Below, piece by piece: positions 31,224 through 38,675 of a stretch of DNA of 64,000 nt. The notes below the pieces were generated by a model. That model worked only from the letters and a program-made list of their open reading frames with translations, was not told the origin of the DNA and searched no databases. Origin of the DNA: Janthinobacterium rivuli (GTDB lineage Bacteria > Pseudomonadota > Gammaproteobacteria > Burkholderiales > Burkholderiaceae_D); contig NZ_CP121464.1 in assembly GCF_029690045.1 (NCBI RefSeq), forward strand, positions 1,736,001 to 1,800,000. Reading direction: 5' to 3'. The number at the start of each line of letters is the position of its first letter. Position 1 is the first letter of the stretch. Made by a program: the position numbers and the translations under genes.

Positions 31224-33023
31224 ATGCTAGCAATTGAACAAAAACCCGAAGAAATAATCGCCGAACTGGCCGTGCCCGAGTCCGAGCCGCGCCGTGCCGC
31301 GCGCGCCCTGTACTGGAAGGGCTGGCGCATTTCGTCCATCGCCCGCCACCTGGGGATCAAGCGCAGCACGATCAATAGCTGGAAGGCGCGCGACGAATGG
31401 GACAAGGCCCAGGCCATCGAGCACGTGGAAGCGTCGGCCGAGCTGCGCCTGGTCAAGCTGATCGAAAAAGAGGTCAAGAGCGGCAGCGATTACAAGGAAA
31501 TCGATTTACTCGCCCGCACCATCGTGCAGATGGCGCGCGTGCGCCGCTATGAGCAACCGGGCGGCAACGAGGTCGACCTCAACCCCAAACTGGCGAACCG
31601 CAATGCGGGGCCGAAGAAGAAGCCGACGCGCAACGACTTCAGCGAAGAACAGAAAATCCAGCTGCTCGACGCCTTCCAGGATTCGCTCTTCGACTATCAA
31701 AAGGTCTGGTTCCGCAACGGCGACCAGCGCACGCGCGCCATCCTCAAGTCGCGCCAGATCGGCGCCACCTGGTACTTCGCGCGCGAGGCGCTGGCCGATG
31801 CGATGAAGACGGGCCGCAACCAGATATTCCTGTCCGCGTCGAAGTCGCAAGCCCATGTCTTCAAGCAATACATCGTGCAGTTCGCGCGCGAGGCGGCCGG
31901 CATCGAGCTGACGGGCGACCCCATCGTGTTGCCGAACGGCGCGCACCTGTATTTCCTGGGCACCAACGCACGCACGGCGCAGGGCTACCACGGCAATTTC
32001 TACTTCGATGAATTCTTTTGGACGCAGAACTTCCAGGAGTTGAACAAGGTGGCCTCGGGTATGGCCATCCACAAGAAATGGCGCAAAACCTATTTCTCCA
32101 CGCCTTCCTCGACCACGCACCAGGCTTATCCGTTCTGGACGGGCGAGCTGTTCAACAAGCGCCGCGCCAAGGTCGATCAAGTCAACATCGACGTGAGCCA
32201 CGGCCGGCTCTCGTCGGGCTACACGGGCGAGGACAAGATCTGGCGCCAGATCGTCACCATCCTGGACGCCGAGCGCGGCGGCTGCAACCTGTTCGACATC
32301 GACGAGCTGCGCAACTTCGAATACAGCCCCGACCAGTTCGACAACCTGCTGATGTGCAATTTTATTGACGACTCGGCCTCGGTCTTTCCGCTGGCCGAGC
32401 TGCAGCGCTGCATGGTCGATTCCTGGGTGGAGTGGGACGACTACAAGCCGTTGCTGGGCCTGCGCCCGTTCGGCAACCGGCCCGTGTGGATCGGCTACGA
32501 CCCGGCCTTGAACGGCGACAGCGCCGGCTGCGTGGTGCTGGCGCCGCCCATGACGGCCGGCGGCAAGTTCCGCATCCTGGAGCGCCACCAGTGGCGCGGG
32601 CAGAGTTTCGAAGACCACGCCGACGCCATCCGCCAGATGACCCAGCGCTACAACGTCGAGTACATCGGCATCGACACGACCGGCATGGGCATTGGCGTGC
32701 TGCCCATCGTGCGTGGCTTCTTCCCGGCCGTCACGGCCCTGAATTACTCGCCCGAAGTCAAAACCCGCATGGTGCTGAAAGCCAAAAACATCATCAGCAA
32801 GGGGCGGCTGGAGTTTGACGCCGGCTGGACGGACATTGCGCAATCGTTCATGGCCATCCACAAGACCCTGACCCCCAGCGGGCGGCACGTGACGTATGTC
32901 GCCGGCCGCAGCGATGAAACCGGCCACGCCGATCTGGCGTGGGCCTGCATGCATGCCCTCGATCACGAGCCATTCGAAGGTACCACCGACAACCACCACT
33001 CTTTCATGGAGATTTATTCTTGA
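31224..33023 (+). CDS. P: Terminase large subunit gpP (packaging ATPase)
   Basis: A 599-residue P2 gpP homologue. An N-terminal HTH (about 20-60: WRISSIARHLGIKRSTINSW) is followed by the ATPase with an atypical Walker A in LKSRQIGATWYFA and Walker B in FYFDEFFW, then the nuclease part with WIGYDPALNGDSAG and YIGIDTTGMGIG carrying acidic metal ligands. The ATG at 31224 is preferred over the ORF start at 31119, whose extra codons look like upstream DNA. It reads opposite to O, as in P2. Confidence 0.94.
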   Translation: MLAIEQKPEEIIAELAVPESEPRRAARALYWKGWRISSIARHLGIKRSTINSWKARDEWDKAQAIEHVEASAELRLVKLIEKEVKSGSDYKEIDLLARTIVQMARVRRYEQPGGNEVDLNPKLANRNAGPKKKPTRNDFSEEQKIQLLDAFQDSLFDYQKVWFRNGDQRTRAILKSRQIGATWYFAREALADAMKTGRNQIFLSASKSQAHVFKQYIVQFAREAAGIELTGDPIVLPNGAHLYFLGTNARTAQGYHGNFYFDEFFWTQNFQELNKVASGMAIHKKWRKTYFSTPSSTTHQAYPFWTGELFNKRRAKVDQVNIDVSHGRLSSGYTGEDKIWRQIVTILDAERGGCNLFDIDELRNFEYSPDQFDNLLMCNFIDDSASVFPLAELQRCMVDSWVEWDDYKPLLGLRPFGNRPVWIGYDPALNGDSAGCVVLAPPMTAGGKFRILERHQWRGQSFEDHADAIRQMTQRYNVEYIGIDTTGMGIGVLPIVRGFFPAVTALNYSPEVKTRMVLKAKNIISKGRLEFDAGWTDIAQSFMAIHKTLTPSGRHVTYVAGRSDETGHADLAWACMHALDHEPFEGTTDNHHSFMEIYS

Positions 33024-34084
33024 GCAAAGCACGACACATGCGCGCGCGCGGCCAGCAGGCCGAGGGCGCGCCATCAACAGCGGCCACGGCGCCGGCCGCC
33101 GCCGGCATCGAGGCTTTTTCCTTCGGCGACCCGACGCCCGTGCTCGAGCACGCCGACATTCTCGATTGCTTCGAATGCTGGAAGAACGGCCACTGGTATG
33201 AGCCGCCCGTCAACCTGGCCGGCCTGGCCAAGTCGTTCAACGCGGGCGTGCACCACAGCAGCGCCATCCACTTCAAGGCCAACGTGCTAGCGTCCACCCT
33301 GATTCCCAGCAAGTACCTGTCGCGCGACGCGTTCAAGCGCATGGCGCTCGACTTCCTGACGTTCGGCAATGCCTACCTGGAAGACCGGCCCAGCCGCAGC
33401 GGCAAGGCGCTGGCATACCAGCACGCCCTGGCCAAGTACATGCGGCGCGGCGTCGATCTGGACACGTATTTTTTCGTCAACGGCTACCAGGCCGTGCACC
33501 AGTTCGACAAGGGCCGTGTGTTTCACCTGATGGAGCCGGACGTGAATCAGGAGCTGTACGGCGTGCCGCAGTACCTGAGCGCGCTGCAGTCGGCCTGGCT
33601 CAATGAGGCGGCCACCTTGTTCCGCCGTAAGTACTACAAGAACGGCTCGCATGCGGGCTTCGTGTTCTACATGACGGACGCCGCCGCCAACACCCAGGAC
33701 GTGGACAACCTGCGCCAGGCCATGCGCGACAGTAAAGGGCCGGGCAACTTCCGCAATCTGTTCATGTACGCGCCGAACGGCAAGAAGGACGGCATCCAGA
33801 TTCTGCCGGTATCGGACGTCGCTGCGAAGGACGAGTTTTTCAACATCAAGAGCGTCACGCGCGACGACCAGCTGGCCGCGCACCGCGTGCCGCCGCAGCT
33901 CATGGGCATCCTGCCGAACAATGCCGGCGGCTTCGGCGCCGTGGAGCCGGCCGCGCGTGTCTTCGCGCGCAATGAGCTGGTGCCGCTGCAGGCGCAGTTC
34001 GAAGCGATCAACGAGTGGGCCGGCGTGGAAGTGGTGAGGTTTGCCCCGTATGACCTGGCGACAGGCGGGGAGGGCGCGCAATGA
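33020..34084 (+). CDS. Q: Portal protein gpQ
   Basis: A 354-residue P2 portal homologue. The TTG at 33020 overlaps the gpP stop as TTGA, giving MSKARHMRARGQQ; an ATG six codons later is the alternative. Family marks include AFSFGDPTPVLEHADILDC, LDFLTFGNAYLE and GFGAVEPAARVFARNEL. It forms the vertex ring for packaging and tail joining. Confidence 0.95.
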   Translation: MSKARHMRARGQQAEGAPSTAATAPAAAGIEAFSFGDPTPVLEHADILDCFECWKNGHWYEPPVNLAGLAKSFNAGVHHSSAIHFKANVLASTLIPSKYLSRDAFKRMALDFLTFGNAYLEDRPSRSGKALAYQHALAKYMRRGVDLDTYFFVNGYQAVHQFDKGRVFHLMEPDVNQELYGVPQYLSALQSAWLNEAATLFRRKYYKNGSHAGFVFYMTDAAANTQDVDNLRQAMRDSKGPGNFRNLFMYAPNGKKDGIQILPVSDVAAKDEFFNIKSVTRDDQLAAHRVPPQLMGILPNNAGGFGAVEPAARVFARNELVPLQAQFEAINEWAGVEVVRFAPYDLATGGEGAQ

Positions 34085-34296
34085 GCGACCATATCGACAA
34101 CACGGACAAGATCATCTTCGCCGAAGTTGCGCGCGGCCTGGCCGCGGTGCGCAGCCGGCCCGCCCTGGTGGCGCATGGCTGCTGCCACTACTGCGACGAG
34201 GCGCTGGCGCCCGGGCTGCTGTTCTGTGGCGTGGACTGCCGCGATGATTACGAGAAGGAGCAGGCGGCCAAGGCCCGCGCCGGCCGCCCAGGATGA
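34081..34296 (+). CDS. Small zinc-ribbon/treble-clef protein after the portal gene
   Basis: Seventy-one residues with a four-cysteine zinc site, Cys35-x2-Cys38 ... Cys49-x3-Cys53 (CHYCDE and FCGVDCRDDYEKE), like DksA/TraR-related or DUF2116 zinc proteins often found after Q in P2-like prophages. The ATG overlaps the portal stop (ATGA). It may modulate RNA polymerase; this is only a family-based guess. Confidence 0.78.
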   Translation: MSDHIDNTDKIIFAEVARGLAAVRSRPALVAHGCCHYCDEALAPGLLFCGVDCRDDYEKEQAAKARAGRPG

Positions 34297-34369
34297 CCGC
34301 CACGCCGCGCTAGCCAGCAGGGCAGGGCCGAGACAGTCCAGCCGCGCCGAAGCACCCCAGCCACCGCAC

Positions 34370-34393
34370 AAGCCGCCCACGAGGCGGCTTTTT
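34370..34393 (+). terminator. Rho-independent terminator of the P-Q operon
   Basis: The stem AAGCCGCC / GGCGGCTT with a five-base loop is followed by TTT. It stands about 75 bases after the last phage head gene and before the cargo block. Confidence 0.82.
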
Positions 34394-34539
34394 CACGTCC
34401 CGACGATTGATGTTGCGCCAGAAGCAAGAAAAAAGCCCATTTCGGCCCGGCGCGCGCAGTTGTCCCCCCTCCACACCTGCCCGCTATATAGGGCTCTTTT
34501 GACTCAAATGTGCGCCATGGCCGAAGGCGCATGAGGACT

Positions 34540-34558
34540 GGCGTGGCGGGGCGAAGAG
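34540..34558 (+). other. cos: Candidate cos (packaging end) site
   Basis: GGCGTGGCGGGGCGAAGAG resembles the 19-base cohesive ends of P2 and 186 as I remember them (GGCG-A/T-GGCGGGG start). It lies next to the portal/terminase end, where cos belongs in this phage group. The match is limited to about 12 bases and comes from memory. Confidence 0.45.
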
Positions 34559-34781
34559 GGGGCATGCGATTTGACGCATTTTGACGCACTTTGAGTAGCT
34601 ACACGTTGTTCGAAACCCTTCTATTCCCATTGGCAATCTTGCATTAAATGTGTGCAAACTTGACAATTTCATGCTAGGAGGTAATAGTGGTAAAAAGTAG
34701 AGGCAACTTTTAACGCATGCTTTGAGATAGAGCCCTATTTTTAAATGGCGTGACTGAGGATTCTGATTTCAAGGACTGACG

Positions 34782-35801
34782 ATGAAAAAAACCGTTTTTG
34801 TGATAATGCCGTTTGTTCAAGCAAATAATAGGGACCAAGATGAGCTTACTAAGTTTTTCACCGATCATATAAAAGATCCTATCGAAAATAGTAGAGATCT
34901 AGACGGGAAATATGTTGTAAATCGTTCGTCTGATGATTTTTTAATATTGGATAATATACTTCTTGATTTGGCGAATGCAGATCTTGTAATTTGTGATCTT
35001 TCAGGGGTTACCGCTAACGCAAATGTTATCTTCGAACTTGGGATACGTTTGTCAGTATCTCATAAACCCGTGATATTGATACGCGAGAACCTTGATTCTA
35101 ATAAATCGATGTTTGATGTTCATGGTCTTCATGCTTTTCATTACAAAATGAGTAGTACTAAAGATTTGGAACGATTTCTTATTAAGAAGATTTCAGAATA
35201 TGACGACGATAGTTCAAAGTACAGTTCTCCGGTATTGAAAATACTCAATCATGAGGCCGCGTTTTGGATGCAGTTGCCTATACGGAAGGCAAGCGCATTT
35301 CTTGGCGGGATATCAAGTGCCGCTGACGCAAATTTACGCGCATTTACGAAGGCAATTAATATTTTCTTGCGAAAGAATGAAGTTCATGATTTTTTGGTTG
35401 ATGACCCCGCTACGGTATATAAGCCAATAGAGAGTTTATCTGAAAATGTCAAGGCATTGAACTGTCTGGAGTCATTTTCGTACAACATAAGTTCTATTCC
35501 ATCACTTGATTCATATCTGTCCTCTGTATATTTGCTAGGTCTTATTGAGGAATCAATTGAGAGGAAATTTAGAACGTACGCAATGCATTATTCTTTGCAT
35601 TTCAATAAAGGTAATTCTGGATTTTTCTGGGATCGCAGGTTTGATGAAATTCATGCTTATGCAAAAGAAACATTGATTTTGATGAATTTGTGTCGTACGA
35701 CAATTAAAATATTAAGATCAAAGCAGGGTAGCGAAGAGCGAAATGAATATATAAAATCATTTGATGGAATAATTAACTCTAGTGAATTTGAGAATATGTA
35801 A
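34782..35801 (+). CDS. TIR / deoxyribosyltransferase-like protein, phage cargo
   Basis: A 339-residue protein whose first 120 residues form a Rossmann-like nucleoside-deoxyribosyltransferase/TIR (STIR-type) domain: strand FVIMPF (6-11), ADLVICDLSG (66-75), then NVIFELGIR (81-89) with Glu85 in the place of the catalytic glutamate of this superfamily, and the strand HKPVILI. The remaining 220 residues are helical and match nothing I recognise. Relatives in defence systems hydrolyse NAD+ or make nucleotide signals. The stop overlaps the start of the next gene (TAATG), so both are made together. The gene is very AT-rich, has its own ribosome binding site and lies after the phage terminator near attR, a classic defence-cargo site. 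NADase activity is inference. Confidence 0.72.
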   Translation: MKKTVFVIMPFVQANNRDQDELTKFFTDHIKDPIENSRDLDGKYVVNRSSDDFLILDNILLDLANADLVICDLSGVTANANVIFELGIRLSVSHKPVILIRENLDSNKSMFDVHGLHAFHYKMSSTKDLERFLIKKISEYDDDSSKYSSPVLKILNHEAAFWMQLPIRKASAFLGGISSAADANLRAFTKAINIFLRKNEVHDFLVDDPATVYKPIESLSENVKALNCLESFSYNISSIPSLDSYLSSVYLLGLIEESIERKFRTYAMHYSLHFNKGNSGFFWDRRFDEIHAYAKETLILMNLCRTTIKILRSKQGSEERNEYIKSFDGIINSSEFENM

Positions 35802-36502
35802 TGGCTAATTATATAAATAAAACAATCCTTTCTGAGTCTTATGCACATATCAATGTGGTAGAGCTTACTGCTGAGGAAAAGATTGAATTTGAAATGGATA
35901 TTAAGACATACCAAGCGCCTCGTGCAAAACGTATGCTTGGGATTGATATCGAGCCAGTAGTGAGAACGGAGGATGGCTCACTAAAGGTTTATTTGACGGT
36001 TTATGGATCTTTATCTGACGCACTCGGCGACTTTGATGATTTTAGAGATGCTCTCCAAAACCTTTATATGTCCTCAAAAATGGTCGCAGATGCTTGTAAT
36101 CTTGAAAGCTTATTTTTGTCGGGAGCATCAAAGAAACAATTGATTCGGGCTGAAGCAAGAACCGGGGTGGTGAAAGCTACTAGAGAGTTGTTTGATCTTT
36201 CTACTTACTTGGCGGAGTCTCGTGACAAGTATTCTCATAAGAAGTTGAGTTTATTAATAGCTGATTTGGATAGGAAGGTAACTACGTTAAATAAAAATCT
36301 TACCTTTGCAAAAGATAGATTGATGGTATGGCGGGAAATTCATCCATTGGCAAAAAAGATTCCTGCGAACATTCATAATTTGCAACAAAGTCCTGATGAG
36401 GAATTTCAAAAAACGAATAAAGCCAATGTTCTAGAAACTTCAAATAGAATTTTTGGCTATATAAAAAGCTCTCTGGCAGATGTTGAAGCTGAGGAACTTT
36501 GA
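35801..36502 (+). CDS. Unknown partner of the TIR-like protein (233 aa)
   Basis: A hydrophilic 233-residue protein with no family I recognise. Residues 1-95 look alpha/beta (VVELTAEEKIEFEMDIKTY, SLKVYLTVYGSLSDALGDF) and 95-233 are mostly helical, with a probable coiled coil near 150-180 (LIADLDRKVTTLNKNLTFAK). There is no signal peptide or membrane segment. Its ATG overlaps the stop of the TIR-like gene by one base, and composition matches that gene, so the two were probably acquired as a unit. It may be a sensor, inhibitor or second effector, none of which is shown by sequence. Confidence 0.68.
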   Translation: MANYINKTILSESYAHINVVELTAEEKIEFEMDIKTYQAPRAKRMLGIDIEPVVRTEDGSLKVYLTVYGSLSDALGDFDDFRDALQNLYMSSKMVADACNLESLFLSGASKKQLIRAEARTGVVKATRELFDLSTYLAESRDKYSHKKLSLLIADLDRKVTTLNKNLTFAKDRLMVWREIHPLAKKIPANIHNLQQSPDEEFQKTNKANVLETSNRIFGYIKSSLADVEAEEL

Positions 36503-36810
36503 TTCATTATCGGGCGGTTTTTTAATTGCCTGGAGGAAGCGAGCAGGGCGCCCTCGCACTCTGTGTGAGATTCGAAGAGCTGGGGCTACCCGCCCCGAAT
36601 CCTTAACCGCTGTTGCTTGCACATGCATGTCCTACTGATGAACTGTGTGGATGCACAGCATTGACTTGAGAGCGTGATGAGGGGGGTAAGTATTCCAGCG
36701 GGGTGTCCTGCTTGTCAGCGTTGATGATGCCGCCTACAATCGGTTTGTTGGTGTGAGCCCATTATTATATATAGTAGTGGGGATACGCTGAAGGAGAGGG
36801 GAAACCCTTC
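36503..36810. other. Intergenic region carrying the first palindromic module
   Basis: The stretch 36528-36604 is a diverged copy of 37249-37334: both read GCCTGG-GGAA-CGAGCAGG-CGCC then GTGTGAGATTCGAAG-GCTGGG and a GC hairpin closed by GATTCG / CGAATC. A T-run precedes the module and may terminate the TIR operon. The remainder up to 36810 shows no gene and presumably holds the promoter of the small ORFs that follow. Confidence 0.55.
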
Positions 36811-36894
36811 ATGGAAATTAACTATATTTCAAGGTTCTTCGGATTCCGTAGTGACCGGGAGAAGACGAATTTTAGGAGGCAATATGTCAGTTAG
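36811..36894 (+). CDS. Possible 27-residue leader peptide
   Basis: The ATG at 36811 follows GGAGAGG and reads MEINYISRFFGFRSDREKTN..., ending at a TAG that lies within the first codons of the next ORF (ATGTCAGTTAG). This overlap would couple translation of the 73-aa gene. It is too short to be certain. Confidence 0.35.
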   Translation: MEINYISRFFGFRSDREKTNFRRQYVS

Positions 36895-37105
36895 TATACT
36901 TGATATGGATAAAGAACTTAAGATTGCGGTAGGCCGTATAGTCTTGCTTGAGGCTGCGCTTGGTACGTTAATTAAACACCAATTTTCTAAAGAGCAGATT
37001 GGTGAGCTGGTAACTCACCTTGAGATCGAGAACGCTCGCTTGCTTCAGATTGGGCTTCCAAACCTGGACGGTAGTATTCTTAAGTCCCTGAAAACAAATT
37101 TATGA
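36884..37105 (+). CDS. Small helical protein of unknown function (73 aa)
   Basis: The ATG at 36884 has an ideal AGGAGG seven bases upstream, so it is preferred to a GTG at 36851. The product is amphipathic and helical (KELKIAVGRIVLLEAALGTL, EQIGELVTHLEIENARLL). It stands between two palindromic modules (36528-36604 and 37200-37334) as an orphan cassette-like gene. I do not recognise it. Confidence 0.6.
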   Translation: MSVSILDMDKELKIAVGRIVLLEAALGTLIKHQFSKEQIGELVTHLEIENARLLQIGLPNLDGSILKSLKTNL

Positions 37106-37594
37106 TAGTGCACGGCCAGGTCTGGTTGTTGTCGGTAAATTTGTAGGTACGTCCCAGAAATAATGGCTGTAAGCTGCATTTTAAATTGGTGTTCGCATTA
37201 CACCGCTTCCGCTAGGAAATAAAGAAACCGCCTTCGGGAGGTTTTTTTGCCTGGCGGAATCGAGCAGGACGCCTTCGCGCCCGCGTGTGAGATTCGAAGG
37301 GCTGGGCCTACCGGCCCGGCCCGCCTCGAATCCTCCAACTGCTGCCGCTGCGCGGCAGCTCCGCACGCCGCAGGCACGCGTTCGTGATTCGAATTAGCTT
37401 TTAGACTGAGCCAGCTTTCACAGCACCAATGCCTCAGTCCGTGTCTGAAAGCCGGACCTGAGCCTCGCGTATATCCGTTAATTTTTTCATCCAGTGTTGC
37501 GTTGTCAAGAAGTATTGATATTTCACAATGGCACCCCATTTAGTTGTCTATGCCCATGCAGTTCGCATAGGACCTTATAGGAGAGAAGAAAAAA
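37106..37594. other. Intergenic region with second palindromic module
   Basis: It contains GCATTACACCGCTTCCG near 37195, AAATAAA, a terminator stem AAACC-GCC / GG-AGGTTT with a T7 tail at 37226-37248, then the module 37249-37334 with a strong hairpin GGGC-TGGGCC-TACC-GGCCC, and the stem GCTGCCG / CGGCAGC near 37342-37360. No gene is supported; two minus-strand ORFs here are translations of these repeats. The last 60 bases carry the ribosome binding site GGAGAG of the next gene. Confidence 0.55.
37226..37248 (+). terminator. Rho-independent terminator after the 73-aa gene
   Basis: A short GC stem (AAACCGCC / GGAGGTTT with a TTCG-type loop) is followed by seven T residues. Confidence 0.7.
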
Positions 37595-37879
37595 ATGGCA
37601 AGGCACCAGGTCAAATCTTTCAAGGTAGCTATCACCCCTTCTGGAAAATCGGTTCATGTTGAAATCGAGACAGATCTCAAAAAACCGTATAAATTTGAAC
37701 TCACTTGTGACACAAACTATCCGACAGTGCAGAATATTGAGAATAAGCTGAAAGAGGCCTTAAAACACTGTGTTGATACATATGAAAAGGTCGAAGTCAG
37801 CTATTTCAAAGATCGTTTCTTCGTAACGATCAATGTGACCGATTTCATTAACACTCGGTTTTCCGGAAAAGCAGTATAG
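37595..37879 (+). CDS. Small protein of unknown function (94 aa) next to attR
   Basis: The ATG follows GGAGAGAAGAAAAA. The product alternates strands and one helix (VAITPSGKSVHVEIETDLKK, IENKLKEALKHCVDT, VSYFKDRFFVTINVTDF), which suggests a small alpha-beta domain, perhaps dimeric or nucleic-acid binding. No family is recognised. It is AT-richer than the host, and a 67-base palindrome directly follows it. Confidence 0.62.
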   Translation: MARHQVKSFKVAITPSGKSVHVEIETDLKKPYKFELTCDTNYPTVQNIENKLKEALKHCVDTYEKVEVSYFKDRFFVTINVTDFINTRFSGKAV

Positions 37880-38194
37880 GTATTTAGGCCCGCAAATGCC
37901 GGCTGTGTGCATCACACCGCCTCCGTACGTAAATAAAAGAAGAGGCACCCATCGGGTGGCTCTTCTTTTATTTACGTACGGAGGCGAGCAGCGCTGCGTT
38001 CATAGAGGCGGTACGCTACTGCGGTATCGCTGCATCGCAGAGGTCTGATTAGGGTGTCGGTGCTAGATCAGAGTATGAGGCGAGCGCACAAAAAAAGCTG
38101 TCATTTTGTTGTCATTCCTAGGCTAAAACAGCCCAAAAACAACCCAAATAATGACAGCCTTCTTCTTGCTAACTACTTGATTCTAAACAATTCA
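37880..38194. other. Right end of the prophage: palindrome and attachment-arm region
   Basis: It contains GCATCACACCGCCTCCG (third module, like 37195), the long palindrome at 37919-37985 and, nearer the attachment site, the inverted pair GCTGTCATT / AATGACAGC (about 38095-38160) with an extra TGTCATT between, which could be integrase arm sites. No gene is supported; an ORF crossing into ssrA (38054-38260) is an artefact. Confidence 0.5.
37919..37985. terminator. 67-base near-perfect palindrome, bidirectional terminator-like
   Basis: Arms of 32 bases (37919-37950 and 37954-37985) pair with a single mismatch around a three-base loop. Inside are TAAATAAAAGAAGAG and its complement, so both strands read a GC stem and T-rich tail. 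It mirrors the palindrome at 740-791 beside the left attachment site. Confidence 0.75.
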
Positions 38195-38224
38195 GTGGTG
38201 GAGACGGCGGGAATCGAACCCGCG
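38195..38224. repeat. attR: Right attachment site (attR core) within the ssrA 3' end
   Basis: Identical to 794-823 over 30 bases. Here the core is continuous with a full tmRNA gene, so the prophage lies on the 3' side and left the RNA gene whole. Confidence 0.88.
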
Positions 38225-38556
38225 TCCGCAAGCACTCTACAGACAGTTCTACATACTTAGCACTATCATTTAATTTAACTCAGCCAGCACGGATGTGCAC
38301 GTTATGGGCAAGCGAGTTACCTATTATTTAGTCGGACGCTAAGTAACCCAGCATACGACGAGTCCCTGTAAATGACTCTAGAGCTTTTGACGGCCCACCC
38401 CAGGGACGAGGTGTTCTAGAGCTAACAGCGATTAAGCTGCCAGTGCGTACGAGTTATCGTTTGCAGTTAAGTTTTTTCAGGTTGTATTTACGAGGTAGCC
38501 CGCCCTCGGTATGCCCTGCGCTGCTTTGCAACCCACGTCGAAACCAGGTCGTCCCC
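38196..38556 (-). ncRNA. ssrA: Transfer-messenger RNA
   Basis: The minus strand starts GGGGACGACCTGGTTTCGACGTGGG and ends in a T-arm and ...CTCCACCA, the standard tmRNA ends. The tag frame reads ANDNSYALAA-stop at 38464-38432, a normal beta-proteobacterial degradation tag. The RNA rescues stalled ribosomes with SmpB. A TACAAT -10 box lies at 38573-38568, 11 bases before the 5' end. It serves as the prophage integration target. Confidence 0.96.
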
Positions 38557-38567
38557 ACAGAACCTTC

Positions 38568-38573
38568 ATTGTA
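38568..38573 (-). promoter_or_regulatory. -10 box of the ssrA promoter
   Basis: TACAAT on the minus strand, 11 bases before the tmRNA start. The -35 is weak. Confidence 0.55.
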
Positions 38574-38620
38574 GCGCAATCTGCCCACTCTTGCATGATG
38601 CATTCGCGCCATTGACGTAA

Positions 38621-38647
38621 GGGGTCTGACCCGTCGGGTCAGACCCC
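38621..38647. repeat. GGGGTC-type intergenic palindrome, copy 1
   Basis: Twelve-base arms GGGGTCTGACCC / GGGTCAGACCCC with a GTC loop, between ssrA and gph. A sister element lies at 47292-47318. Confidence 0.75.
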
Positions 38648-38675
38648 AGCTTTCTGCTGCGAAAAGGGATGTGCC

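Larger units (their letters stand above)
34297..34781. other. Non-coding end of the phage head operon with terminator and cos candidate
   Basis: No gene is supported in these 485 bases. They hold the terminator at 34370-34393, the cos-like sequence near 34540, and an AT-rich stretch that probably carries the promoter of the TIR-like cargo gene, with a good AAGGA site eight bases before its ATG. Base composition changes from GC-rich to AT-rich near 34600. Confidence 0.6.
794..38224. mobile_element. P2-like prophage integrated at the 3' end of ssrA, with several cargo loci
   Basis: A 30-bp direct repeat of the tmRNA 3' end bounds the element at 794-823 and 38195-38224. Inside are an intact tyrosine integrase, excisionase-like gene, gpA-type HUH replication protein, CI-like repressor, Ogr-like activator, all tail genes from D to J, W, V, S, R, a lysis cassette with nested spanins, and head genes L, M, N, O, P, Q and X. 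I see no frameshift in any structural gene, so it may be functional. Gene order differs from coliphage P2: the D end lies next to the repressor and cargo, and the Q/cos end lies next to the attachment site. Cargo genes sit at 877-2948, 10374-12315, 24274-25068 and 34782-37879 and are clearly AT-richer than the phage backbone, as expected for horizontally acquired morons or defence genes. Confidence 0.93.

Noticed and set aside
37181-37539. Minus-strand ORFs over the second palindromic module
   Set aside because: They translate hairpins and terminator repeats; no ribosome binding site and no conserved protein form.
38054-38260. A 68-codon plus-strand ORF ending in a VVETAGIEPA-type sequence
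   Set aside because: It is the antisense of the ssrA end; such translations are well-known artefacts near tRNA and tmRNA genes.
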